Assembly (NCBI GenBank): GCA_003725585.1
Contig: RJMB01000006.1
Coordinates: forward strand, 62,001-126,000
Source of the DNA: Halostreptopolyspora alba
Lineage (GTDB): Bacteria; Actinomycetota; Actinomycetes; Streptosporangiales; Streptosporangiaceae
Length of the DNA: 64,000 nt
Direction of reading: 5' to 3'
How positions within the stretch are numbered: the stretch's first letter is position 1; each line of letters begins with the position of its first letter. Positions 54,552-62,320 of this stretch are shown one piece after another. Under the pieces are notes generated by a model. It saw only the letters and a program-made list of their open reading frames with translations. It had not been told where the DNA came from and did not search any database. The position numbers and the translations under genes are program-made.

Positions 54552-54743
54552 ATGCGTGTGAACGTCAATTTCGACCGTTGCCAGAGCAACGCGGTGTGCA
54601 TGGGCATCGAGCCATCGGTGTTCGAGGTGGACGAGAACGACTTCCTGCACGTGCTACGGGAGGAACCGGAAGAGGACCTGCGCCCCACGGTCGAGCAGGC
54701 CGCGCGGATGTGTCCCACCCAGGCCATCACGGTCGAGGACTAG
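54552..54743 (+). CDS. [3Fe-4S]-type ferredoxin
   Basis: 63-residue electron carrier. Cysteines follow the three-ligand pattern: C10-x5-C16 and C-P near the end (M-C-P-T-Q-A-I), with no fourth cysteine in the first cluster loop (V-C-M-G). Such ferredoxins feed cytochromes P450 in actinomycetes. No P450 gene adjoins, but a ferredoxin-reductase-like gene lies just beyond the repeat array on the other strand. Confidence 0.93.
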   Translation: MRVNVNFDRCQSNAVCMGIEPSVFEVDENDFLHVLREEPEEDLRPTVEQAARMCPTQAITVED

Positions 54744-54776
54744 GATCTTTTGCCCGGCTGATTTGTCCGGCTGAGT

Positions 54777-55422
54777 AACGGGTCGGGTGCCGCCGGGGTT
54801 CTGGAGGGTGTGTAGGTGGGGGAGTGAGGAACGAGTGACCTCACCGGAGGCGCCCGAAGGTTCCCGGCTCCCGGGCACCCGAGCCCAGGTGAGCGTCAGC
54901 GAGCCCAATAAACGGGTCGGGTGCCGCCGGGGTTCTGGAGGGTGTGTAGGTGGGGGAGTGAGGAACGAGTGACCTCACCGGAGGCGCCCGAAGGTTCCCG
55001 GCTCCCGGGCACCCGAGCCCAGGTGAGCGTCAGCGAGCCCAATAAACGGGTCGGGTGCCGCCGGGGTTCTGGAGGGTGTGTAGGTGGGGGAGTGAGGAAC
55101 GAGTGACCTCACCGGAGGCGCCCGAAGGTTCCCGGCTCCCGGGCACCCGAGCCCAGGTGAGCGTCAGCGAGCCCAATAAACGGGTCGGGTGCCGCCGGGG
55201 TTCTGGAGGGTGTGTAGGTGGGGGAGTGAGGAACGAGTGACCTCACCGGAGGCGCCCGAAGGTTCCCGGCTCCCGGGCACCCGAGCCCAGGTGAGCGTTA
55301 GCGAGCCCAATAAACGGGTCGGGTGCCGCCGGGGTTCTGGAGGGTGTGTAGGTGGGGGAGTGAGGAACGAGTGACCTCACCGGAGGCGCCCGAAGGTTCC
55401 CGGCTCCCGGGCACCCGAGCCC
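54777..55422. repeat. Tandem array of a 134-bp unit, 4.8 copies
   Basis: Units begin at 54777, 54911, 55045, 55179 and 55313 (the last is cut at 110 bases). Copies are identical apart from one C-to-T change in the fourth (near 55288). Each unit contains inverted segments (TCGGGTGC with GCACCCGA; GTGAGG with CCTCAC) and can form a large hairpin. A 61-codon frame is open in every copy but is unlikely to be translated. It lies between the convergent ferredoxin and reductase genes. Confidence 0.97.
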
Positions 55423-55435
55423 TGAGCAACACCAC

Positions 55436-56638
55436 CTAACGGCCCGCGGCCGACAGCGCCCCCTCCCACGTGGTGTTCTCGGCCAGGAGGGGGCGGTAGC
55501 GCATCACCTTCGGCGTGGAGCGCAGGCCGAGCACTCCCACCAGGAAGCCGCCCCGGCCGAGGAACGCGACGAACTTGCGGTCCTCGGGAGAGCCGTGCAC
55601 GAACTCCACGGTGTCGGCTGGTGCGGCCTGCCCGAGCAGCTGGATCTTCATCCCGTACTGGTCGGACCAGAAGTAGGGCACCGGGGTGTAGGCCGTCCGT
55701 GTCCCGCTCCCCGCCAGTAGGTTGCGCGCCACCAGGTCGGCCTGTTCCGTGGCGTTGGTCCAGTGCTCCAGCCGTAGCCGGCCGCCGTAGCGCGGGTGGG
55801 GCCAGTTCGCGAGGTCGCCGGCGGCGTAGACACCGGGCACCGAGGTCTCGCAGAACGCGTCACAGCGCACACCCCCGGCCCCGTTGTCGAGTTCGACGCC
55901 GGAGCCACGCAGCCATTCCGTGTTCAGCTCCACTCCGAGTCCGGACACCACCAGCGACGTCTCGATGGCGGTACCGTCCGCCAGGCGCACCCGCTCGACG
56001 TGGTCCCGGCCCTCGAAGCCGCTGACTCCCGCGCCGAGCCGCAGGTCGACACCGTGGTCGCGGTGCAGCTCGGTCAGCACCCCACCCACGCGCGGGTCCA
56101 CGGCCCGGGTGAGCGGGGTCGGCGCCGCATCGACGAGGGTGACGTCGAGCCCGGCCGTACGGGCGCTCGCGGCGACCTCCGCGCCGATGAAGCCGGCGCC
56201 GACCACCACGATGCGCTGATGGTGCTCGAAGGCGGCCCGCACCGCCTCGGCGTCCTCGAGAGTGCGTAGCACGTGCACCCCCGCCAGATCGGTGTTCGGG
56301 AGCCGGGCCCGGGCGCCTGTGGCGACCACCAGACCGTCGTAGGCCACTGTCGCGCCGTCGTCGAGTTCCACCGCGCGATCGGTTGGGCGGAGCCGGACGG
56401 CCCGGCGCCCCAGACGCAGGTCGAGCTGGAGCGCGTCGAGGTCGGCCTCGTCGCGAAGCGGCAGGCTCCGCTTTGAGCCCCCGCCCGTGAGGATCTCCTT
56501 GGACAGCGGTGGACGGTCGTAGGGGCGATGGCTCTCCTCGCCAACCATCGTGATCCGGCCGTCGAACCCGGCCTGACGCAACCCCTCCGCGGTGCGTAGC
56601 CCGGCCAGCCCGGCACCGGCGATGACGACCTCACGCAT
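55436..56638 (-). CDS. FAD-dependent ferredoxin reductase-like oxidoreductase
   Basis: 400-residue NAD(P)H:ferredoxin/rubredoxin reductase type. FAD loop G-A-G-L-A-G-L-R-T-A near residue 8, NAD loop V-V-V-G-A-G-F-I-G-A-E-V-A near residue 147, and the second FAD motif V-Y-A-A-G-D-L-A-N near 273, then a C-terminal dimer domain (P-Y-F-W-S-D-Q-Y-G). AAGGGAG precedes the ATG. It would suit the ferredoxin encoded across the repeats. The asparaginase gene is 26 bases upstream in one operon. Confidence 0.93.
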   Translation of the reverse strand: MREVVIAGAGLAGLRTAEGLRQAGFDGRITMVGEESHRPYDRPPLSKEILTGGGSKRSLPLRDEADLDALQLDLRLGRRAVRLRPTDRAVELDDGATVAYDGLVVATGARARLPNTDLAGVHVLRTLEDAEAVRAAFEHHQRIVVVGAGFIGAEVAASARTAGLDVTLVDAAPTPLTRAVDPRVGGVLTELHRDHGVDLRLGAGVSGFEGRDHVERVRLADGTAIETSLVVSGLGVELNTEWLRGSGVELDNGAGGVRCDAFCETSVPGVYAAGDLANWPHPRYGGRLRLEHWTNATEQADLVARNLLAGSGTRTAYTPVPYFWSDQYGMKIQLLGQAAPADTVEFVHGSPEDRKFVAFLGRGGFLVGVLGLRSTPKVMRYRPLLAENTTWEGALSAAGR

Positions 56639-56664
56639 TCCACGCTCCCTTTCCGCGCGCACGG

Positions 56665-57630
56665 TCAATCGATCGGGCGGACACTCCCGACTGGCTCGCC
56701 GCCGCCCATGACGTCCACGTTCAGCATGCCCGACACCGGCGCGACGTCGATCCCCAGGGCGCGTAGTCCGCTCAGCCCGACCAGCGTGCGGGCGCGCGAC
56801 TGCGGGTCCCCGTCGCTGATCTTCACCGCGATGGTCTCGCCCGACGTGGCCACCAGGACGAGCACTCCCTCGGCGCCGATCTTGGAGACCACACCGGGCA
56901 GGTCGCGCATGATCTGAGTGTCGGAGCGGCCCTCGCCGGCCGCGTACTCGGGGAACTCCCGCATGGCCCGCAGCACGGCCGCCTCGGGCGAGTCCTCGGG
57001 GGCCCGCGCCATGGCCCGCAGCCCGCGGGCCAGGCCGGTGAGGCTGACCGCCATCTGTGGCGCGCCGCATCCGTCGGTGACCGTGTGGGTCACCGGCTCG
57101 CCGCACAGTTCCTCCACGGTCTCGCGTACCAGGAGTTGTAGCGGGTGGTCCGGGTTGAGGTAGTCCTCGACGCTCCAGCCCCGTGCGACGCACGCGGTCA
57201 GCATCGCGGCGTGCTTTCCGGAGCAGTTCATCTGAAGCTTGCTCGCGCTGCCGCCGGCGCGCAGTAGCGCGCGGTACGACCGGGTGTCCATCGGCCACGC
57301 CGCCGGACAGCCCAGCGCCTCGGCAGTGAGGCCGATATCGGCCAGTGTCTTCTCGACGGCGGCCACGTGGACGCCCTGCCCGCTGTGGCTGCCGGCCGCG
57401 ACAGCGAGTTCGCGGTCCGCGAGGCCGGCTCCGGCCCGCAGTGTCGCCGCGGCCTGGAACGGTTTGGCGGCGGAACGGGGGAGCACAGGGGTGTCGACCC
57501 GCCCACGGGAGTAGCCGACATCGCCCGACGCCGTCAGCCCTACGACGGCACCGTAGTGCACCCCTTCCCGGAAGCCGCCTCGGACCACCTCGGCCACGGG
57601 GACGTACTCGGGCAGCGGGTTCTCTCGCAT
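56665..57630 (-). CDS. Asparaginase, rhizobial AnsA/type-II-like family
   Basis: 321-residue L-asparaginase of the family unrelated to E. coli enzymes (Pfam Asparaginase_II). Conserved blocks: S-A-A-K-P-F-Q, the cysteine/Ser-Lys motif M-N-C-S-G-K-H-A-A-M-L, and D-G-C-G-A-P. Releases aspartate and ammonia in the cytoplasm. GGGAGG precedes the ATG. Its pairing with a ferredoxin reductase is not obviously functional. Confidence 0.9.
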   Translation of the reverse strand: MRENPLPEYVPVAEVVRGGFREGVHYGAVVGLTASGDVGYSRGRVDTPVLPRSAAKPFQAAATLRAGAGLADRELAVAAGSHSGQGVHVAAVEKTLADIGLTAEALGCPAAWPMDTRSYRALLRAGGSASKLQMNCSGKHAAMLTACVARGWSVEDYLNPDHPLQLLVRETVEELCGEPVTHTVTDGCGAPQMAVSLTGLARGLRAMARAPEDSPEAAVLRAMREFPEYAAGEGRSDTQIMRDLPGVVSKIGAEGVLVLVATSGETIAVKISDGDPQSRARTLVGLSGLRALGIDVAPVSGMLNVDVMGGGEPVGSVRPID

Positions 57631-57828
57631 CGTGCCTCCCGGAACCGCGATTCGTGGAGTTCGTTGCCGGATGTCCGCGAATGACCTTATTGGGGTCACG
57701 CTGCTGGTGAACGTCCCGGACACCGGTTGACTTCCTGGGTGGTTCGGCCGGAATCGTCGCTCCAATGGATAGGGTCGGTTCCCGGAGCCGGTCCCACCGG
57801 CGGCGCAACGGACCAGACAGGGGGCGAC

Positions 57829-58773
57829 GTGCACAACGAGGGGCACCCCGGCCGCCGGGTGCTCAGCCTGGGAGCACTCACCCGGCGCCCACACGGTCGC
57901 CGCGCGCGGGAGCTCGACTACGCCGTGCTCGGGGTGCGCGCGACCGGACCGGAACCGGCCCCGGACGCGGGCGTGTGTGAGATCGCGGTGCTGCGGATGC
58001 GCGCCGACGGTGTGGTGACGCGCGAGTTCAACACCCTGATCCGGCCACGGTCGCCGGTCACCTGGCGCGAGAGGAACGGAATCGGACGTAGTGACGTCAT
58101 CGGTGCCCCGACGGCGGCTGACGTGGTCCCGGCCCTCACCGAGCTGCTGTCCGGCGCGGTCGTCGCCGGGCACGGGCTCGCTGCGGCGTCGCGCTTCCTC
58201 GGCACCGACTTCCAGCCGCACGGGCTTCCCGGGGGGCTACCGGGGCTGTGTACGCTGCGCACGCTGCGCTCCCAGCTGGATCTCACCGAGTACTCGCTGG
58301 CCCGCGCCAGCTACACGCTCAACCGGCGTTGGCCCATCGCCCGACACTCCGCTCTCGGTGAGGTACGGGCCTGTGCCCGGCTGTTGGCCGAGCTGTTGCG
58401 GAACGCCCCCCGGGAGCTCCACTACGTGGGCTCCGAACCGGTCCGTTCGGTGGTGCCGGAGCCCGGGACTCGTAACGGTACTCCGGAAGGCTCGCTGCGG
58501 TTGAAGGTGCGCACGTCCCCGCGAGGGTCGCTGTCGGAACCGGCGGTCCGGGAGAGTGTGGGGGAACTGGCCACGTGGCCGTACCGCTGGCGCCGTCTGG
58601 AACTCGACCCCGCGCTGTGCGCCGGCGCGTTCGGCGAGGACGACCGCGCGGCCGCGATACGTGACGCGGAACTGCGCGACGCGGGCCGGCGACTGCTCGC
58701 CGCGGGCGCGGCCGCCACCGGCGCGCTGGCCGCCACCGGTGCCGCGCGTGCGCTCGTCCGTCGGATCCACTGA
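57829..58773 (+). CDS. DnaQ-type exonuclease-fold protein, catalytic residues lost
   Basis: 314 residues. Residues ~28-195 follow the DEDDh exonuclease layout: strand Y-A-V-L-G-V-R-A-T-G-P-E-P, then V-C-E-I-A-V-L-R-M-R-A-D-G-V-V. But the ExoI motif D-x-E is G-V-R here, the ExoII site reads V-A-G-H-G-L-A-A-A-S-R-F-L without Asp, and ExoIII keeps H-S-A-L-G-E. Metal binding is therefore very unlikely. The C-terminal ~110 residues are novel and Ala/Arg-rich. The GTG at 57829 has a G-rich ribosome site. Confidence 0.75.
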   Translation: MHNEGHPGRRVLSLGALTRRPHGRRARELDYAVLGVRATGPEPAPDAGVCEIAVLRMRADGVVTREFNTLIRPRSPVTWRERNGIGRSDVIGAPTAADVVPALTELLSGAVVAGHGLAAASRFLGTDFQPHGLPGGLPGLCTLRTLRSQLDLTEYSLARASYTLNRRWPIARHSALGEVRACARLLAELLRNAPRELHYVGSEPVRSVVPEPGTRNGTPEGSLRLKVRTSPRGSLSEPAVRESVGELATWPYRWRRLELDPALCAGAFGEDDRAAAIRDAELRDAGRRLLAAGAAATGALAATGAARALVRRIH

Positions 58774-58787
58774 CCGCGCGGCCGCCC

Positions 58788-59024
58788 CTACAAGCCGGAC
58801 AGCGCCAGGAAGAACGCCACGATCAGGATGCTGCCGCCCAGGGTGGTGAGGGTCGCGCGACCGGTTTCGGTGAGCCGGGCGTGTACGAGCCGTGGGCGGG
58901 GGCGGCTCGGTGCCGTGACGCGTGTCGAGGGTCGCGCGACGGGGGGCGGACCGAGCTGCGGCACGTGGTTGAACAGTGCGATCGCCACGAGGGCGGCACC
59001 GGCCAGGATCAGCGCGAGCGACAC
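58788..59024 (-). CDS. Small two-helix membrane protein
   Basis: 78 residues with an N-terminal helix (S-L-A-L-I-L-A-G-A-A-L-V-A-I-A-L-F), a Pro/Arg-rich loop and a C-terminal helix (G-G-S-I-L-I-V-A-F-F-L-A-L). The GTG at 59024 follows AAAGGA; an in-frame GTG at 59090 would add a non-hydrophobic leader. No known family. Confidence 0.6.
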   Translation of the reverse strand: MSLALILAGAALVAIALFNHVPQLGPPPVARPSTRVTAPSRPRPRLVHARLTETGRATLTTLGGSILIVAFFLALSGL

Positions 59025-59150
59025 GGTTCGGTGGTCCTTTCCGGGGAGAGCGGGCACCCGACGATGCTCGATTCTGCCCGACGGAATCACCCGATACCAC
59101 GGAAAATCAGGATGAGGCCAGTTATGGTCACCCGTATACCTCTTGTGTGA

Positions 59151-59807
59151 CTAATCCCGGCGTGCGTGCTCGGGGGTGAACCGCGCGGCACGTTCCGCGG
59201 TGTCATGGGGGAGTCCCAGCGCTCGGAGCGTGAACACGGTCACCAGCGAGTGGGTCTCGTCGACGTCCGTCTCCCCGTTCAGTAGGGGAACACGCTGCGC
59301 CCCGATCATCGCCAGCGCGAGTTTCGCCGTGGCCTCGGGCGGCGCTGCGTGGAAGTCGAACTCGCCGTTGGCCGCGCCCTGGCGCACGATCTCGGCGAGT
59401 AGCTGCTGCATGGGGGCCACGTGGTCGGCGAGTGCCTGGTAGGCGTCGGGGCCCAGGATCGCGCTGAGTTCCGCGGCCGCCGGGTGCGGATGTTCCACGA
59501 GGCCGTGGAGCTGGAACCACACGAACGCCGACAGTCGTTCGGCCGCGGAGGCGTCGCTGGGCAGCTCGCGCCGGTAGCGCTCCACGAAGGCGGTGGTTAC
59601 ATGCTCGGTGAAGGAGAGCAACAGCGCCGGCTTGTCCGGGAAATAGTTGTACAGTGCGGTGCGGGTGATCCCGGCTTCGGCGGCCACGTCCGTCATGGAG
59701 ACCCGATCGATCCCCTGGGAGCGGGTAAGGCTCGCCACCGCCTCCAGGATCCGCTCCCGCGTCTGTGTACGGTGCGCGGCGACGGTCGGCGCCGAGATCT
59801 TGGGCAT
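59151..59807 (-). CDS. TetR-family regulator
   Basis: 218 residues. The N-terminal helix-turn-helix (about 12-60) contains R-E-R-I-L-E-A-V, V-S-M-T-D-V-A-A-E-A-G-I-T-R-T-A-L-Y-N-Y-F-P-D-K-P; the C-terminal ligand domain is unassigned. It is 56 bases downstream of heme oxygenase in the same direction, so it may regulate that operon, through palindromes near 60656-60714. Confidence 0.9.
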   Translation of the reverse strand: MPKISAPTVAAHRTQTRERILEAVASLTRSQGIDRVSMTDVAAEAGITRTALYNYFPDKPALLLSFTEHVTTAFVERYRRELPSDASAAERLSAFVWFQLHGLVEHPHPAAAELSAILGPDAYQALADHVAPMQQLLAEIVRQGAANGEFDFHAAPPEATAKLALAMIGAQRVPLLNGETDVDETHSLVTVFTLRALGLPHDTAERAARFTPEHARRD

Positions 59808-59863
59808 ACCCCCATGGTGGCACGGTGGCGTGTCCCGTCCGCGTGGCCCGGAGACCGTGGTCC

Positions 59864-60565
59864 TCAGCTGACCAGCTCGGGCAGGTATCCGCGGCCGAGA
59901 TCGGCCAGGAGTTCGATGTTGAGCTGGTAGGCGAGTCGTGCCTCGCTGACGAGCTGGCGGCGTCCCGCCTCGTCGAGGCCGAGCGCGTCGATCCGGGAGC
60001 GGTAGTCGCGTTTGAACCGGGGGATGCTCGCGATCCGGTCGAAGTCGTAGAACGTCGCCCCGCCGTCGGCGAGGCCGTAGGCGCGCACCACGGAGTCGCG
60101 GATGAACTGGCCGCCGGAGAGGTCGCCGAGGTAGCGCGTGTAGTGGTGGGCCACGTAGCCGGCGGGGTGGTCGACCATCTGGCGGAGGCGGGCGACATAG
60201 GTGCGCGCCGCCGGGGTCAGCGCGGTGTCGGGATCGGTGTGCGTGCGCCACCCCGGACCGTGCAACGCGGCGAGGTCGCGTTCCAGGGCGGGGGTGCGCA
60301 CCAGTTCGGGGAACAGCACTCGCCCGGCCACGGGGTCGCTGGTGAGGGCGTGCCCAACCTCCTCCAACGCCCGGTAGATGGCGTAGTGCTGGGCGACCAT
60401 CGCGGCGTAGCCGGCGGAGGGAAGCCGGCCCTCGACGAGGGCCTGGACGAACGGCTGTCGCTCGGCCTGCTGGTGCTCTCCCCACGTGGCCGCCTTCAGC
60501 CACGCCGAGAGCGTGTCGCCAGTGTCGTCGTTGGGGGGACGGGGGTGCGCGGCACCGGTCTCCAT
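59864..60565 (-). CDS. Heme oxygenase (biliverdin-producing)
   Basis: 233-residue cytoplasmic enzyme opening heme to biliverdin, CO and iron, using reductant from a ferredoxin or flavoprotein reductase. The proximal histidine is in A-A-T-W-G-E-H-Q-Q-A-E-R, and the distal glycine-rich helix is Y-L-G-D-L-S-G-G-Q. The ATG at 60565 is the first before similarity. Likely serves iron recovery; regulator gene follows. Confidence 0.93.
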   Translation of the reverse strand: METGAAHPRPPNDDTGDTLSAWLKAATWGEHQQAERQPFVQALVEGRLPSAGYAAMVAQHYAIYRALEEVGHALTSDPVAGRVLFPELVRTPALERDLAALHGPGWRTHTDPDTALTPAARTYVARLRQMVDHPAGYVAHHYTRYLGDLSGGQFIRDSVVRAYGLADGGATFYDFDRIASIPRFKRDYRSRIDALGLDEAGRRQLVSEARLAYQLNIELLADLGRGYLPELVS

Positions 60566-60655
60566 TACCCGCGGCTCTCCTACGGTCGTGCGACTGTCCA
60601 GGGGGTGGACCGTCGGTGGGGGTCGGCGGCCCCGCCGCGACTCCCGAAATTTTCC

Positions 60656-60668
60656 TGACATGATGTCA
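60656..60668 (-). promoter_or_regulatory. Palindrome upstream of heme oxygenase
   Basis: TGACAT-G-ATGTCA, 6-bp arms, 91 bases before the ATG and downstream of a TTGACA -35-like box on the same strand. A candidate site for the TetR protein; no IdeR-type iron box was seen. Confidence 0.4.
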
Positions 60669-60695
60669 CTACGATCGCTGTCGATGTCAAGGACG

Positions 60696-60714
60696 TCACG
60701 ACGGTATGTCGTGA
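60696..60714 (-). promoter_or_regulatory. Second palindrome upstream of heme oxygenase
   Basis: TCACGAC and GTCGTGA arms around GGTAT. Sequence differs from the nearer palindrome, so it may bind another factor. Confidence 0.35.
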
Positions 60715-61099
60715 AAATCCGGAGTGTTCCGCGATCCACGTGCCCCGAGTGGTTCCACAGCGGTCCACGCCAGGGTCGGGTGGCACGGCGGGTACCCTGA
60801 GGCCGGGTGGCGCGCATCGCGTCCACCCTGGGGAGGGTGACCGGTCACGATTCGGATTTCTCTCGTGCAGTCCCTCTTTCGAGAGACACGGGCCGGGCGA
60901 CTATCGTGCTGTGTTCCGACGCCTCGCGGAGCGGGCGGTCATCCTCACCGGCGAGTCCAGCAGCTGGGAGGGTTCGGTACCCGGGCGCACGGACGGAGTG
61001 GACGTCCGGATGCTGGCGGAGCCGAGGGCGCCGACGGCATCGGAGAACCGGTCGACGTAGAGGCGATGTGTGGATACTAGGAGAACAGGACGCGATCCC
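60715..61099. other. Intergenic region between divergent heme oxygenase and PP2C genes
   Basis: No gene recognised. An A/T-richer stretch precedes the PP2C start. In-frame GTG at 61070 could extend the PP2C protein by 10 residues. Confidence 0.4.
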
Positions 61100-62320
61100 G
61101 TGACCGCGAAAGGGCCCAATAACCCCGGGGCGGGTCGTCTCGACAGCGAGAACGGGCCTACCACGCCCGGTGAGTTGGCCGAGATCCTCCTCATCGAGGA
61201 CGACGCGCAAGACGCTTTCCTGGTCGAGGAGTTGCTCGCCGACACCCCACTCGACCCACACATCACCTGGGTGGACACGCTCAGTGACGCCCGCGAGCAT
61301 CTTTCGGGCTTTCGTGGCTGTGTGCTGCTCGACCTCAACCTGCCCGACGCCTCCGGTATCGGGCTGCTGCGCGAGGTACTGGCCGCTGTCGAGTCGGCCG
61401 CGGTCGTCGTCCTCACCGGGCTGCACGACGAGCACGAGGGTGTCGCCGCCGTCGCCGCCGGTGCCCAGGACTACCTCGTCAAGGGTCAGGTCGACGGTTC
61501 ACTGCTGGCCCGGAGCCTGCGCTACTCGGTCGAGCGCCAACGCGCCGACGAGAACGCCCGTCAGCTGCGCGAGGCCGAGATGTACGCGCGGGAGAACATG
61601 CGGCTGGAACGCGGCCTGCTCCCGCAGGTACTGCTCGATGGCACCCCGTTGAGCCACCGCTCGTTCTATCGCCCCGGGCGCAAGCGGGCGCTGGTTGGCG
61701 GGGACTTCTTCGACGCCGTGCAGAAGGACGGCACCACCCACGTCATCATCGGTGACGTCAGCGGGCACGGGCCCGACGAGGCCGCGCTGGGCGTGAGCCT
61801 GCGTATCGCCTGGCGGGCCCTTGTCATGGGCGGGGTGGCGGAGGAGAACCTGCTGCCCTCGCTCGAGGAGATCCTGGTCAGCGAGCGCGCGCAGGACGAG
61901 ATGTACGCGACCCTGTGCCAGGCCAGCCTCGACGTCGACCGTGAGCAGGCGCGTATCCGACTTTTCGGGCACCCGCCTCCGCTGCTCGTCTCCGGTGGGG
62001 AGGTCAAGGAGATCCCGGCGGCGCCACGCCCGCCCTTGGGCGTGCTCCCCGACGACACCATCGAGATCGAGAGCGTCGCGTTCCCGCGGGGCTCCACCTT
62101 GCTGTTCTACACCGACGGCCTGGTGGACGCCTTCGACGGGGGGCCGCCCGACCGACTCGAGGTGCGGGGGCTGTGCCGGATCCTCACCGACGTGCTCGGC
62201 CGCGGCTGCACGCTGGCCGACCTCCCCGGGCTCGTGGTCGACGAGGCCGAGCGGTGCAACGGTGGCCCGCTGCAGGACGATGTTGCCATGCTGCTCGTGA
62301 CATACGGGGAACCGGCGTGA
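61100..62320 (+). CDS. Response regulator with SpoIIE/PP2C phosphatase output
   Basis: 406 residues: receiver domain (about 25-150; D-D in L-L-I-E-D-D-A, phosphoacceptor D in V-L-L-D-L-N-L-P-D, K in Y-L-V-K-G), a helical linker with repeated Arg/Glu, then a PP2C domain (about 195-400; G-G-D-F-F-D, I-G-D-V-S-G-H-G, G-H-P-P-P-L-L, Y-T-D-G-L-V-D-A and D-D-V-A). Such phosphatases act on STAS anti-anti-sigma proteins and so release sigma factors of the kind encoded at 3390. The stop overlaps the next start (GTGA). Confidence 0.92.
   Translation: MTAKGPNNPGAGRLDSENGPTTPGELAEILLIEDDAQDAFLVEELLADTPLDPHITWVDTLSDAREHLSGFRGCVLLDLNLPDASGIGLLREVLAAVESAAVVVLTGLHDEHEGVAAVAAGAQDYLVKGQVDGSLLARSLRYSVERQRADENARQLREAEMYARENMRLERGLLPQVLLDGTPLSHRSFYRPGRKRALVGGDFFDAVQKDGTTHVIIGDVSGHGPDEAALGVSLRIAWRALVMGGVAEENLLPSLEEILVSERAQDEMYATLCQASLDVDREQARIRLFGHPPPLLVSGGEVKEIPAAPRPPLGVLPDDTIEIESVAFPRGSTLLFYTDGLVDAFDGGPPDRLEVRGLCRILTDVLGRGCTLADLPGLVVDEAERCNGGPLQDDVAMLLVTYGEPA

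Noticed and set aside
54777-55422. CRISPR array or repeat-protein gene
   Set aside because: Units are directly contiguous with no unique spacers, and the 61-codon frame in each ends at a stop, so neither fits.
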